This document shows, piece by piece, positions 11,124-18,715 of a stretch of DNA of 25,704 bases (position 1 is its first letter; the number at the start of each line of letters is the position of its first letter). This DNA is from Stramenopiles sp. TOSAG23-6 (Eukaryota > Sar): NCBI GenBank assembly GCA_900128565.1, contig LT635992.1:1-25704 (forward strand), in the 5' to 3' direction. Under the pieces are notes generated by a model, which was not told the DNA's origin, did no database searches, and worked only from the letters and a program-made list of their open reading frames with translations. The translations under genes and the position numbers were made by a program.

Positions 11124-11441
11124 TTTTACAATTACCGTATAGGGGGCGGGACGTTCTCTTTTTTATATAAAGATTTATATATAGAACTTACATACACAAA
11201 GGAGATCAAGTAGAAGAAAAATGAAAAGGGCGCCAAAATATTTGGAAAAAGGCGCGTAAAAAAACATTCAAAAAAGAACACGAAATATCAGAAATTCAAA
11301 AAAAAGAAAATTTCCTGATTTAGATTATGAAATATCTTATTTCTCTGATGCTAATGTATTGACATTTTTCAAAGAATATACTCCTTATTACAACAAAGAA
11401 TTATATACTGTTTATGATTATATTTATTTTTTAAATTTTTT
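11124..11441 (-). promoter_or_regulatory. Promoter region of the SANT gene and 3' flank of the LRR gene
   Basis: 318 bp with no credible gene. Read on the minus strand it has TATATAAA twice (11162-11169 and 11174-11181), about 40-60 bp before the ATG. Further upstream is TTTTGGCGCCC (11228-11238), resembling an E2F site, near an ACGCGCC motif (about 11250). These suggest cell-cycle-type control, but they are consensus matches only. Confidence 0.35.
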
Positions 11442-13459
11442 TTATAATTCTTTATCATTCATTCTTCTATCTTCAGGCATCGGGGAATACATTCGTAAGC
11501 CTTTGTTATCATTAATATTCAGAACCAATGTTTTTCTTCTATTTTTTGTAGCCTTTTCATTTTTAGTTTCCTCTTCAAAAATTGTATTTGCGGCTACAAC
11601 CATAGCGTTAGGCACTGTACCTGTCAGATTATTTTGATGTAAATCAATGACACGTAGCGTTTGAAGTTGACGAATATTTCCAATATGCTTTGGTATATTA
11701 CCTTGAAAGAAATTGGTCTGAAGGTATAACGATTCTAGATTGTATAGAAATCCAATTTCTTTGGGTAATTTGCCAGAAAACTGATTATTGTATAAACTTA
11801 ACCATTTCAACTTCTTTAATTTTCCAATATGAGCAGGTAAAGAAGAAGAAAAATTGTTATTTTGTAAAGCCAAATAAACTAAGTTTTCCAATTTACCTAT
11901 TGTAGGTGGCAAAGGACCATTAATCTTATTATTTGCCAAAGTCATTGTTCGGAGTGCGGTGAAGGCACCAAGAGGAAGTATTGTGAAAAAATATGTTACA
12001 TTTGAATTCTTTAGGTACAAAATTTTCAATGAAAAAAATAACTTTTACATTAAAGTGTATAACGTACAACAGTTGGTAAGTTTCCTTTCAGCCGATTATT
12101 AGATAAATCAATGCCAACAATTCTCCCTTCCTCGCACAATATTCCAGTCCAAATATATTATGAAAAAATATTTCAAAAAAAATCGTTAGGTACAAAATTT
12201 CGTACGAAACAAAAACGAATTTGAAAAAAAAATAAAACATACATATATCCTCGACTTTTATTAGCATATTTTGCAGTTGCAGCACCACCAGCATAACATG
12301 GATCTGAGTTACTTGCCATCCACCCTGAATTTGATATCCAATTTGGACCATCTAAAGCATAAAAAATTTCTAACAACGCTTTTTTTTCCTCGGGATGGCA
12401 CCGATTTCTATATCTGATTGCATCATCTATTTTTGGTAGTGTACCGGGCAAACTGTTTTCCTCTGGATTTGTAGCAGGGATAAGGAAATTGGACTGTGCA
12501 AATGCTTTGCCTGTACCTACTGCCGTCGTTGGAATTTCTTGACTGGGTGAAGCTGGTACAACTTCCCCCTTTTCTCTTTTTTCACGCCTCCACTCCGACA
12601 ACATGTTTAACGCTAATGCTTCTCCCCTATTACCTACAATTACAACATCCCGAGAGTCTTCTGCGCCATATCGGTAAATATTATAACCACCGTTGTCCCA
12701 CTTTACTCGCACCGCATATTTATCTCTAGCAACTTCACCACTCCACCAAGTCACTTCCATTACAATACCTTTTGGATACACAAACTGACCATCTTTTGAA
12801 AAATCGATACCTCCATCTTGATTGTCCCATTTCCAATCAGGTCCTCTGGTCACAGTACTACCAGCTTCGATGTCGTCATAATTATATTCCCTAGTTTGCA
12901 GATAAGCAAATATTGGGTTTTCTGGCGGTTGAAAAACGTCCAATCGTCTTTGTTGCATTAATACTCGGAGACGCTGTTGCTCCTGTTGTCGCAGGGTATG
13001 CGACTCCGCTGCAGCACCATGGTGAGCTACAGGACTAGTGAAACGTTCACTGTATTGTTCTTCTACGATATTTTCAGAAATTAAATTACCAACATTCGAA
13101 GTGCTTTCACTATCTTTATCGTTGGTTGGTGTCTGAATATCCAAAATATTCACAATATTATATTTACTCTTTTTGTTGTTTGTAGAGAGAGCATTTTCTT
13201 GCTCCCCAGGGAGCAAAGCATTATTCTCTGCATTTTTATGGGAACTTACTATAGTGGGATCTTGAAAGACAATCTCAGTAGGTTTCCCTTTCGGATACCA
13301 ATATGGTATATTATCTTCCAAACTACCCCTTACCCATTCTATGTCTTTTGAGATGGAAACTAAGTCATTTACAACTTCCAAGGGACTAGCTAGACATGTA
13401 GGGAGATAAGAAACTATACCGTGTCCAATGATGCTAAATAAAATAACTTTTAATCGCAT
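11442..13459 (-). CDS. Secreted MIB/HERC2-domain plus leucine-rich-repeat protein
   Basis: Three exons on the minus strand, 13459-12245, 12154-12070 and 11977-11442, give 1836 nt (611 aa) with consistent phases. The N-terminus is a signal peptide ending near CLAS (residue 25). Residues 199-276 match a MIB/HERC2 module (GSTVTRGPDWKWDNQDGG, then VRVKWDNGGYNIYRYG). A plant-type LRR region follows: an N-terminal cap (KALLEIFYALDGPNW, then WTGILCEEGRIVGIDLSNN) and about five repeats of the N-NxFSGxLPxxIGxLxxL kind. It ends with a hydrophilic tail and no transmembrane segment, so it is probably secreted or wall-associated. MIB/HERC2 modules are mostly known from intracellular ubiquitin ligases, so a secreted copy joined to LRRs is odd. 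The ligand is unknown. Both introns fall inside the LRR cap and first repeat. Confidence 0.85.
11978..12069 (-). repeat. Introner-family intron copy 7
   Basis: 92 nt. Minus-strand start TTGTACGTTATAC, end TTTTTTCACAATAC, with GAAAATTTTGTACCTAA inside. TT flanks both sides. Removal joins NLPTV to PLGAFTALRTMTLANN, an uninterrupted LRR. No AG is available near the junction. Confidence 0.85.
12155..12244 (-). repeat. Introner-family intron copy 6
   Basis: 90 nt. Minus-strand start ATGTATGTTTTATT, end TTTTTTCATAATAT, with the CGTACGAAATTTTGTACC palindrome and CTAACGA. The repeated flank is ATATAT on both sides. Removal gives SRGY-IWTGILC, the Trp-Thr-Gly-Ile...Cys of an LRR cap. The nearest downstream AG is far inside conserved coding sequence. 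Confidence 0.87.
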
Positions 13460-13667
13460 GGTTAAAAAATAACACAGTTCTCTTTTTACATCATATTATC
13501 TGAAATTGTCGCGACTCTAAAATGGTCTCGCTAAAGTGTAATTGTTGACATCAAATCGATAAAAAAAAAGCTTAAAAATTAAAAATGTAACTGCCGAATA
13601 TTTTTTGTACTTTATAATATTTTCATGTTACAAAATTAAGAAATTGAAAAAAACCCTCAGAAGAATG

Positions 13668-14582
13668 TTAAATAATTGCTTCTGGTTGTTCTTCCAGATA
13701 TAAGTCAACGACAATAGGTTCAACTAGAGGCACTGATGTACAAAAGCCATGATGTGAGCAACGAATACAGCCACTTTTTGATACGCAATCTTCATTAGAA
13801 AAACATTTTGGCCCTTTTTTATTTTTTACACAAATCTTTTTAGATGGGTGTTTAGGGTTAGGGTTAGGTGTTGAGTTGGCTTTTTTAATGAAAACTTTTT
13901 CTTCTGCGTCGCAACTATTTCCTTCAGGAGAGTCGACGGAAATATCACAACTCACTCGTTTTAACTGCATGTCATAGCACACACCAACTTCGGAGAGATA
14001 CTGTGTGGAGTCATCAAATTTACAGCCCATAGTTACCCGGAAACCTGTTCCTGCTTCAAATACGGTGGAAAGTGCGTCTAAAGAATAGCTTTTACCAACA
14101 ACAATTTCATTTTTGACCATTAATTGTTTGAGGTTTGCTTCTGAACGTAATTTTAGAGCAGTGGAGAAATAGTCAAGTTCACTTTTGATACTAGGAAGAT
14201 TTTCATAAAGAGCGCAAGTACCGTGTTTAGTCCATTCGTGACTCCAGAAACCAGAGTTTGAATGAATTGGCAACGTTGAAAAAGATGGCCAGTATTCCTC
14301 CATATCATGCATGATTGGTTTTAATTTACTTACATTAAATGGATCATTCTCACAATTACACGGGTAACTCTTCACTCTCTTGCCCTCCCTCGAAGGCCAG
14401 AGACCGTGCAAAGTAAAGTGAGCAATGTTTTGTGAAAATGCGGGTGGGTACTGCATCACAAGTTCGAAATAGTTAAATGATTTGTCATCGGAAGTGCAAC
14501 CATGTGGAAAGCCTGAGCGTAAACTAATCCCATTTACTGAAGCTGCACAAAGCACAAAAACAATTGAAATGAGCGAAGTCAT
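13668..14582 (-). CDS. Secreted RNase T2 family ribonuclease
   Basis: 304 aa from the ATG at 14582, preferred over an in-frame ATG at 14717 because it starts directly with a signal peptide (MTSLISIVFVLCAASVNG), while the extension is basic and crosses a promoter-like palindrome. Both catalytic segments are present: FTLHGLWP (CAS I) and FWSHEWTKHGTC (CAS II), with the essential histidines. These enzymes cut single-stranded RNA through 2',3'-cyclic intermediates in secretory, vacuolar or lysosomal compartments. Beyond the nuclease core is an extra Cys-rich tail of about 70 residues (CVKNKKGPKCFSNEDCV, then CIRCSHHGFC), reached through an Asn-Pro linker encoded by a telomere-like repeat. The tail resembles small disulfide-knot modules but is unassigned. 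No introns are seen. Confidence 0.92.
   Translation of the reverse strand: MTSLISIVFVLCAASVNGISLRSGFPHGCTSDDKSFNYFELVMQYPPAFSQNIAHFTLHGLWPSREGKRVKSYPCNCENDPFNVSKLKPIMHDMEEYWPSFSTLPIHSNSGFWSHEWTKHGTCALYENLPSIKSELDYFSTALKLRSEANLKQLMVKNEIVVGKSYSLDALSTVFEAGTGFRVTMGCKFDDSTQYLSEVGVCYDMQLKRVSCDISVDSPEGNSCDAEEKVFIKKANSTPNPNPKHPSKKICVKNKKGPKCFSNEDCVSKSGCIRCSHHGFCTSVPLVEPIVVDLYLEEQPEAII
13847..13872 (-). repeat. Telomere-like TAGGGTTAGGGTTA tract between GGTGTT repeats, in coding sequence
   Basis: On the + strand, TAGGGTTAGGGTTA (13853-13866) lies between two GGTGTT hexamers (13847-13852 and 13867-13872). In the RNase T2 frame it encodes Pro-Asn-Pro-Asn-Pro in the linker between the nuclease and the Cys-rich tail. 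The flanking repeat looks like a small target duplication. Confidence 0.6.
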
Positions 14583-14666
14583 TCGTTCCTTATTTTTTGT
14601 AATATTCTTGTTCTTGTCGAAAAAACGTTTGTGTTTAATTAATCGTCGTTCAATCGCGTGGACAAG

Positions 14667-14721
14667 AAAATTGCCGCCAAATGAATTTTGTACCTTTGAA
14701 TTTTGTTTTGGCGGCAAATTT
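14667..14721. promoter_or_regulatory. Inverted pair of TTTGGCGGCAA E2F-like sites between RNase T2 and ZC3H3-like genes
   Basis: Arms AAAATTGCCGCCAAA (14667-14681) and TTTGGCGGCAAATTT (14707-14721) are inverted with one mismatch. They enclose a spacer with a direct TGAATTTTGT repeat. TTTGGCGG is close to the E2F/DP consensus. The position between two divergent starts (14582 minus, 14948 plus) suits a shared bidirectional control site. Binding is inferred. Confidence 0.45.
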
Positions 14722-14947
14722 CGGACTATTTTTTATTATATTCGGTTTTCGTGTTCTTCAGTCAAAAAAAAAGATATTTTTATGTCAACATCATCATGAC
14801 ATGCATGTCCTATAAAGCATAAAGAACCAAGTGTAGTTTCTTACAAAGGAATATTATAGTGATGAAATCGACGAGTTTCTTGTGAATGGACTCATTTTGA
14901 TGTATTGATTATGTTTTTTATTGTTTTTAAATTGGTTTGTTTACAAA

Positions 14948-16124
14948 ATGCCACCAACAACTAGATCTCAAGTGCTAAAGCAGCTCAGTGAACGGATTGA
15001 GGAAATTTCAGATCACAATGATAGAAACTGTCGTGTTTTGCATAATACCCGCACAATCATTGCTGGAATTACATCTGAATTAGAAAAAGCTAATAGTAAG
15101 TATAATAGTACTGAGCGAAGTAAAACTCGCGCGCGTGGATACCGGGGAAACTATGACACTCGGTACCAAAAGCGGACAAAGTATAACACAGGTCATGGAA
15201 GAGGTCGGGGAAAAGGACGTGGGAGAGGTCGGGGAAGAGGTCGTGGGAGAGGACGTGGAAGAGGACGTGGTAGAGGTACTGGAAGATATACTGGAAGAGG
15301 GTGTGCTAGAACGCACCGAGGATCTAGTGGTAGTTGTAATTCGGTGAAAAATCCGAGGAAAATAGGAAATACTGGAAATTTAGTCTGGATTGCACCAAAA
15401 AAAGGCAGTCGTACTTCTCCAACTGATTTTAATAATAGTTTTATAGAAAAAAAAAAAAAAAACGCAACAATATTGTACATTTTACTGCCGATATGGTCGT
15501 TGTGCTAAAGCGGGTAAGTGTGAATTTATACACGATGCCGCAAAAGTTGTACGTTTTCATTTCAACTTCAATTATTTTTTCATACGAAATTTTGTACCTA
15601 ACAAATTTAAGTTTTTTTTTTTTGAAATATTTCTTTACAATACTTGCAGTTTGTAAAAAATTTTTGAGAGGTAGTTGCAAAGATAAGAATTGTCTATTAT
15701 CTCATAAAATATCTCCAGAGAAAATGCCTGTTTGTATATTTTATCTCTCTGGGGTATGCCCTAAAGGCAAGTCAAAATGTCCATATTCGCATGTGAGGGT
15801 AAATCCTAGTGCTCCCATCTGTGTAGATTTTAATAATGCCGGTGGTTGTCGATTAGGTGTTGTACGTTTTATTTTTTTTTTTAGTAAATATTTTTTTTTC
15901 ATACGAAATTTTGTACCTAACGAATTAAATTTTTTTTTTTTTTCACAATACATTTGTGCCCTCATCGACATATAGTACAGTCAAAAAAGCGACAAATTCA
16001 AAATAAATCTAATGGAAACCGTCTTTCAAATAACCCTAACAAACGTATGAAAACTGAAACAAGCACAAGTTGGGATATAAAAATAGATGATAGTATGAAA
16101 GTTCGACCACAATTCGCAAGATGA
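14948..16124 (+). CDS. ZC3H3-like CCCH zinc finger protein with RG-rich region and apparent frameshift
   Basis: Start chosen at 14948 (ACAAAATGCC); an in-frame ATG at 14921 would add nine hydrophobic residues. Exons: 14948-15546, 15644-15859, 15952-16124. The N-terminal half is basic with a long Arg-Gly tract (about 15196-15302). After a run of 16 A bases (15447-15462) the frame must shift, equal to one A too many, to enter the zinc fingers; probably a homopolymer error. The finger region reads CTFYCRYGRC...KCEFIHD, CKKFLRGSCKDKNCLLSHK, CIFYLSGVCPKGKSKCPYSH and CVDFNNAGGC-RLG--CPHRH. Spacing and the EKMPVC link closely match animal and plant ZC3H3-type proteins, nuclear factors for polyadenylation or mRNA export. 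It ends KVRPQFAR. Both introns split fingers, and frame plus Cys/His spacing define the joins. Confidence 0.82.
15196..15302 (+). repeat. Arg-Gly dipeptide-coding tandem repeat
   Basis: A degenerate GGACGTGGAAGAGGTCG-type tandem array encodes about 17 consecutive Arg/Lys-Gly pairs in the ZC3H3-like protein. RG tracts commonly bind RNA and are arginine-methylated. The purine-rich strand bias is strong. Confidence 0.75.
15447..15462 (+). other. A16 homopolymer at the site of a reading-frame break
   Basis: Sixteen consecutive A bases sit exactly where the upstream RG-rich frame must change to the zinc finger frame. Fifteen A bases would make the gene continuous. Assembly or polymerase slippage error is the simplest reading; programmed or transcriptional slippage is the alternative. 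Confidence 0.6.
15547..15643 (+). repeat. Introner-family intron copy 8
   Basis: 97 nt from TTGTACGTTTTC to TTTACAATAC, with CATACGAAATTTTGTACC and CTAACAAA inside. TTG occurs at both edges. Excision gives DAAKV-AVCKKFLRG, matching the KVAVC link of ZC3H3 proteins. A CAG lies five bases beyond the junction, but using it with the GT start puts a stop in frame. Confidence 0.87.
15860..15951 (+). repeat. Introner-family intron copy 9
   Basis: 92 nt from TTGTACGTTTTATT to TTTCACAATAC, with CATACGAAATTTTGTACC and CTAACGAA. Excision completes the last finger as C-x8-C-x5-C-x3-H (CRLG-x-LCPHRH). Flanks TT and AT match only at one base, so the exact cut could move by a base or two. The split codon reads Asp or Val. 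Confidence 0.8.
16031..16040 (+). repeat. Short telomere-like TAACCCTAAC tract in the ZC3H3-like C-terminus
   Basis: One and a half CCCTAA units in coding sequence, encoding Asn-Pro-Asn, 75 bp before the stop. Weak alone, but it has the same motif and coding phase as the tracts at 1145 and 13853. Confidence 0.35.
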
Positions 16125-16181
16125 ATTATTATCATAAATATAACCCTAACCCTAATTCGCAAGAAATTGTTATCATAAATA
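16111..16181 (+). repeat. Imperfect about 28-bp direct repeat flanking a (CCCTAA)2 tract
   Basis: AATTCGCAAGATGAATTATT... (16111-16140) recurs as AATTCGCAAGAAATTGTTAT... (16154-16181), both ending ATCATAAATA. Between them is TAACCCTAACCCT. The first copy contains the ZC3H3-like stop codon. The arrangement looks like telomere-repeat addition with duplication of the target. Confidence 0.6.
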
Positions 16182-16644
16182 ATAAATTGAACACTACAAT
16201 GATTACACACCATTTTTCTTTTTCTGGAATACTACAAAAACAAAAAACATAAAGATTCAACAGATACATGAAAGAAACATAAACATGCCTGAGTGAAGTA
16301 AATCCGGTCATCGAAAAAAAAGATGGAAAATAAAAATGTCAAAGAGAAAATTAAAAGTTTATAGACAACGACTTCGAATTTCAATGGAGACTACTACAAT
16401 CATCTACTAAATTACTGTTGAATGTATACGCATAATAAGATTCCTTACCAGAAAAATGTACAGAATGGTTGTACAGAAAATTGTACAGAATAACAATATA
16501 TGTGTACTACAACATGTATCAAAAGAACGATAAAATATAAATAAAAATTGACGATCTCAACAGTGCATCATTATGCATGATTCCTGAACTTCCACTACTT
16601 GTTGTTCCAGCGATTAATGTTTGTACAATTTGGAATATGATCAA
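16125..16644. other. Convergent intergenic region between ZC3H3-like and MND1 genes
   Basis: 520 bp between two converging stops, AT-rich and without a credible gene. Besides the telomere-like tract and its flanking repeats it contains three close GTACAGAA copies at about 16457-16488, downstream of the ZC3H3-like stop. These could be 3' UTR elements (UGUACAGA, similar to but not matching the PUF consensus UGUANAUA). Confidence 0.4.
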
Positions 16645-17256
16645 TTAGTCAACGTAATCAAAATCTGCGTCCATTCCTATGTATTTGTCAATCTCTTTCG
16701 ATGTCCTGTTGAACTTCTTGATTATAAATGACTTTATCGCCCAGCAGTTATCTGTCCAGCGATTCACTGATTCTTTCGCAATTATACTTTGTTGTTTTAA
16801 CTCTAACAAGACACTTGGGTCATTCAATTGAAGAATTTGAAGATCCTTTTCCAGTGATATTTTTTTTGACTTTAGTTTAGCCCACTCTTGTAATGATTCC
16901 TTTCTCTCATTTGTGTCTCCTCGTTGCAGGCGAAGTGTTTCTACTTTAGCAGTGAGTGTTTCTATATCACTCTGTACACTAGCAATTGAAGTTTTAAAGT
17001 TACTGATCTTGGATGTCTTTGTTACAGTCACAGCCGAAGGGAAGGACCAAAAAATATTCTGAGAACCTACCTTATCTTGATTTACATTATTATCATCGAC
17101 AAGACTCTGCAATACTTCTTTAATGGTCTGTGTAACAATGCCCGCTTTGCTTCCTTTCTTTTCCAACTCCTTGAGATTAAACACCGTATTCTCCTCCCGA
17201 ATTATCCGCAAAAGGCGAGCCTTCTTCTCATCAAAAGATAGACCTTTGCGTCCCAT
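16645..17256 (-). CDS. MND1: Meiotic nuclear division protein 1
   Basis: 203 aa, intronless and full length for the family (about 200-220 aa). It starts MGRKGLSFDEKKARLL, the conserved MND1 winged-helix opening, followed by EKKGSKAGIVTQTIKEVLQSLVDD and the FWSFPS motif. A coiled coil spans about residues 80-150. The C-terminal part has NRWTDNCWAIKSFIIKKF and ends in the acidic DADFDYVD. MND1 pairs with HOP2 and stimulates the RAD51/DMC1 strand-exchange step of meiotic homologous recombination in the nucleus. Its presence implies that this organism has, or recently had, meiosis. The neighbours are not meiotic genes. The lack of an intron contrasts with the surrounding genes. Confidence 0.96.
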   Translation of the reverse strand: MGRKGLSFDEKKARLLRIIREENTVFNLKELEKKGSKAGIVTQTIKEVLQSLVDDNNVNQDKVGSQNIFWSFPSAVTVTKTSKISNFKTSIASVQSDIETLTAKVETLRLQRGDTNERKESLQEWAKLKSKKISLEKDLQILQLNDPSVLLELKQQSIIAKESVNRWTDNCWAIKSFIIKKFNRTSKEIDKYIGMDADFDYVD

Positions 17257-17695
17257 AGCAATGCGTTATACTCGTGCCGATTATAATATTTTAGATTTCA
17301 TGGACAATTATAAAAGATTATTTTGTGAATCGCACACCAAACCTTGAGACGTCGGCGAAGTAAAAAAACAACAATTATTTTGGAAAATTGATGTTTGAAA
17401 ATTTGATTTCATTTCAAGCGTTTTTGAAATTTTTCGTCAAGACGTTTAAGTACGAAAAAAATAGTACGGAATGGAATATCACAATGCAACACTAAATGGA
17501 CACATTTAGCGACATTTTGTAGAAAAACACTAAAAAAATGGTAAAAACAGGATATTAATACATTCACTACATAAAAAGAATCATTTGGAGTAAAAAGTTT
17601 AACGATACAAATCAAGTCATGTTATGTTAACCTCATAAATCTCATAAATCATAACTACTAAAAAAAAAAAGCACATTTTTTTTTAGGTTTAGCTT
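17257..17695. other. Intergenic region upstream of MND1
   Basis: 439 bp between the MND1 start and the stop of the next minus-strand gene. Very AT-rich. A small direct duplication CTCATAAATCTCATAAATCATA lies at about 17632-17653. It should contain the MND1 promoter; I recognise no element confidently. Confidence 0.3.
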
Positions 17696-18451
17696 CTACA
17701 TAATTACTGCAGCAACAAATAGGACTATCATGGAAACTGTAGCAGAAATATATCTTGTAGAGCCTGTATTTTGCTTCTTTGGATTTCGCTTCTTTTCAGC
17801 AACAGTATCTCCACCATCACCAGTATCTCCACCACCACCAGTATCTCCACCACCACCAGTATCTCCACCGCCACCAGTATCTCCACCATCACCAGTATCT
17901 CCACCTCCACCAGTATCTCCACCACCAGTATTCCCACCAACATGAGCACTAGCAACAAGAGCATTAGCTGGACGCAGCTGTGCTTGAACTGTGTTTTCTT
18001 TTTTCGCTTTTGCTTCTGGTTCTTGTCGAACAGCTTTTAAACTTTTTTCAATCGACGGTTGTATATTCTGATCTAAACGCTTCCGTGCTTTTTTTTGAAG
18101 TTCTTTTGTGTCTTCTGCTGCACCAATATAGGATAATAAAATATTTTCAATCGTCTCTTCTTTTCGTGGTGTTTTGACATTAAAAGCGAACTCTGTTCCT
18201 CCATTAAAAAAATCTGGAAAAACTTGAATTCCTTCTTCTCCATTCTGTATCTCCTCTCCTCTACTTCTTGCAAATTTTGTGATGTTTTTTTTTTCTTTAC
18301 TATAATCCTTTGTATGGTCAAATTCAATATCATCCCTCGTTGTAGAGATATTTTCAGCCAATGACAAAGGGGCGCTCTGTGTGGCTTTGACATGATGAAA
18401 CATTGTGTGCAATAGACCACTTAAAAGAATTACGCTTTGAATAGATATCAT
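17696..18451 (-). CDS. Putative GPI-anchored surface protein with Gly-Gly-Gly-Asp-Thr repeats
   Basis: 251 aa. It has an N-terminal hydrophobic signal sequence (residues 2-23, ISIQSVILLSGLLHTMFHHV) and a C-terminal hydrophobic stretch (ISATVSMIVLFVAAVIM) ending the protein with no cytoplasmic tail. That combination is typical of GPI-anchored proteins, with an omega site plausibly in the NTGS segment. Between them lie a charged, Lys/Glu-rich helical region and about eight copies of a GGGGDT hexapeptide (about residues 171-216) encoded by 18-bp units. I recognise no named family; parasites and protists often carry such repeat surface proteins. A single-pass tail-anchored protein is the alternative. 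It diverges from the sphingomyelinase-like gene with 264 bp between starts. Confidence 0.65.
   Translation of the reverse strand: MISIQSVILLSGLLHTMFHHVKATQSAPLSLAENISTTRDDIEFDHTKDYSKEKKNITKFARSRGEEIQNGEEGIQVFPDFFNGGTEFAFNVKTPRKEETIENILLSYIGAAEDTKELQKKARKRLDQNIQPSIEKSLKAVRQEPEAKAKKENTVQAQLRPANALVASAHVGGNTGGGDTGGGGDTGDGGDTGGGGDTGGGGDTGGGGDTGDGGDTVAEKKRNPKKQNTGSTRYISATVSMIVLFVAAVIM
17804..17937 (-). repeat. 18-bp tandem repeat coding GGGGDT
   Basis: About seven units of AGTATCTCCACCACCACC on the + strand, with third-position variants (CCATCA, CCGCCA, CCTCCA) and one shortened unit at the right end. The array is in frame and probably varies in copy number between strains. Confidence 0.85.
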
Positions 18452-18715
18452 TTTCTTGAGTATCTTGCTTTGTTCGGTTTTGTGTATTCGCTTTGTGGTT
18501 TTCTTCTGACCGGAACGACGAATATTTTCAAAATTTTAACGTATAATACAAATTTGAACGCGGTATGTATCCCGGTTCTTCGTCTTTTCTTCATTATTGT
18601 GTTGAAAAGTTCCAAAAGTTCCTCTCAAGTTCGTCGCTGTGTTCCATCACTGTTCCGCAATTAATTCGAAATATTGACTGAAAATATAGTTGTCCAATGA
18701 TAATAGAAACTCCCC

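Noticed and set aside
11442-12029. A stand-alone small LRR gene
   Set aside because: Its first residues are translated intron sequence. Two intron removals join it to the upstream exons of the secreted LRR protein.
14681-14700. A further intron copy at TGAATTTTGTACCTTTGAA
   Set aside because: It shares only the short TTTTGTACCT string. It lacks CTAAC and both termini and lies between the arms of another palindrome.
14583-14717. N-terminal extension of RNase T2 by 45 residues
   Set aside because: The extension is basic with no signal character, crosses the E2F-like palindrome, and would bury a good signal peptide starting at 14582.
17728-18040. Long open frames on both strands over the Gly/Asp/Thr repeat
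   Set aside because: They arise from the 18-bp periodic repeat being open in several frames. Only the 251-aa minus-strand frame has a signal sequence and anchor.
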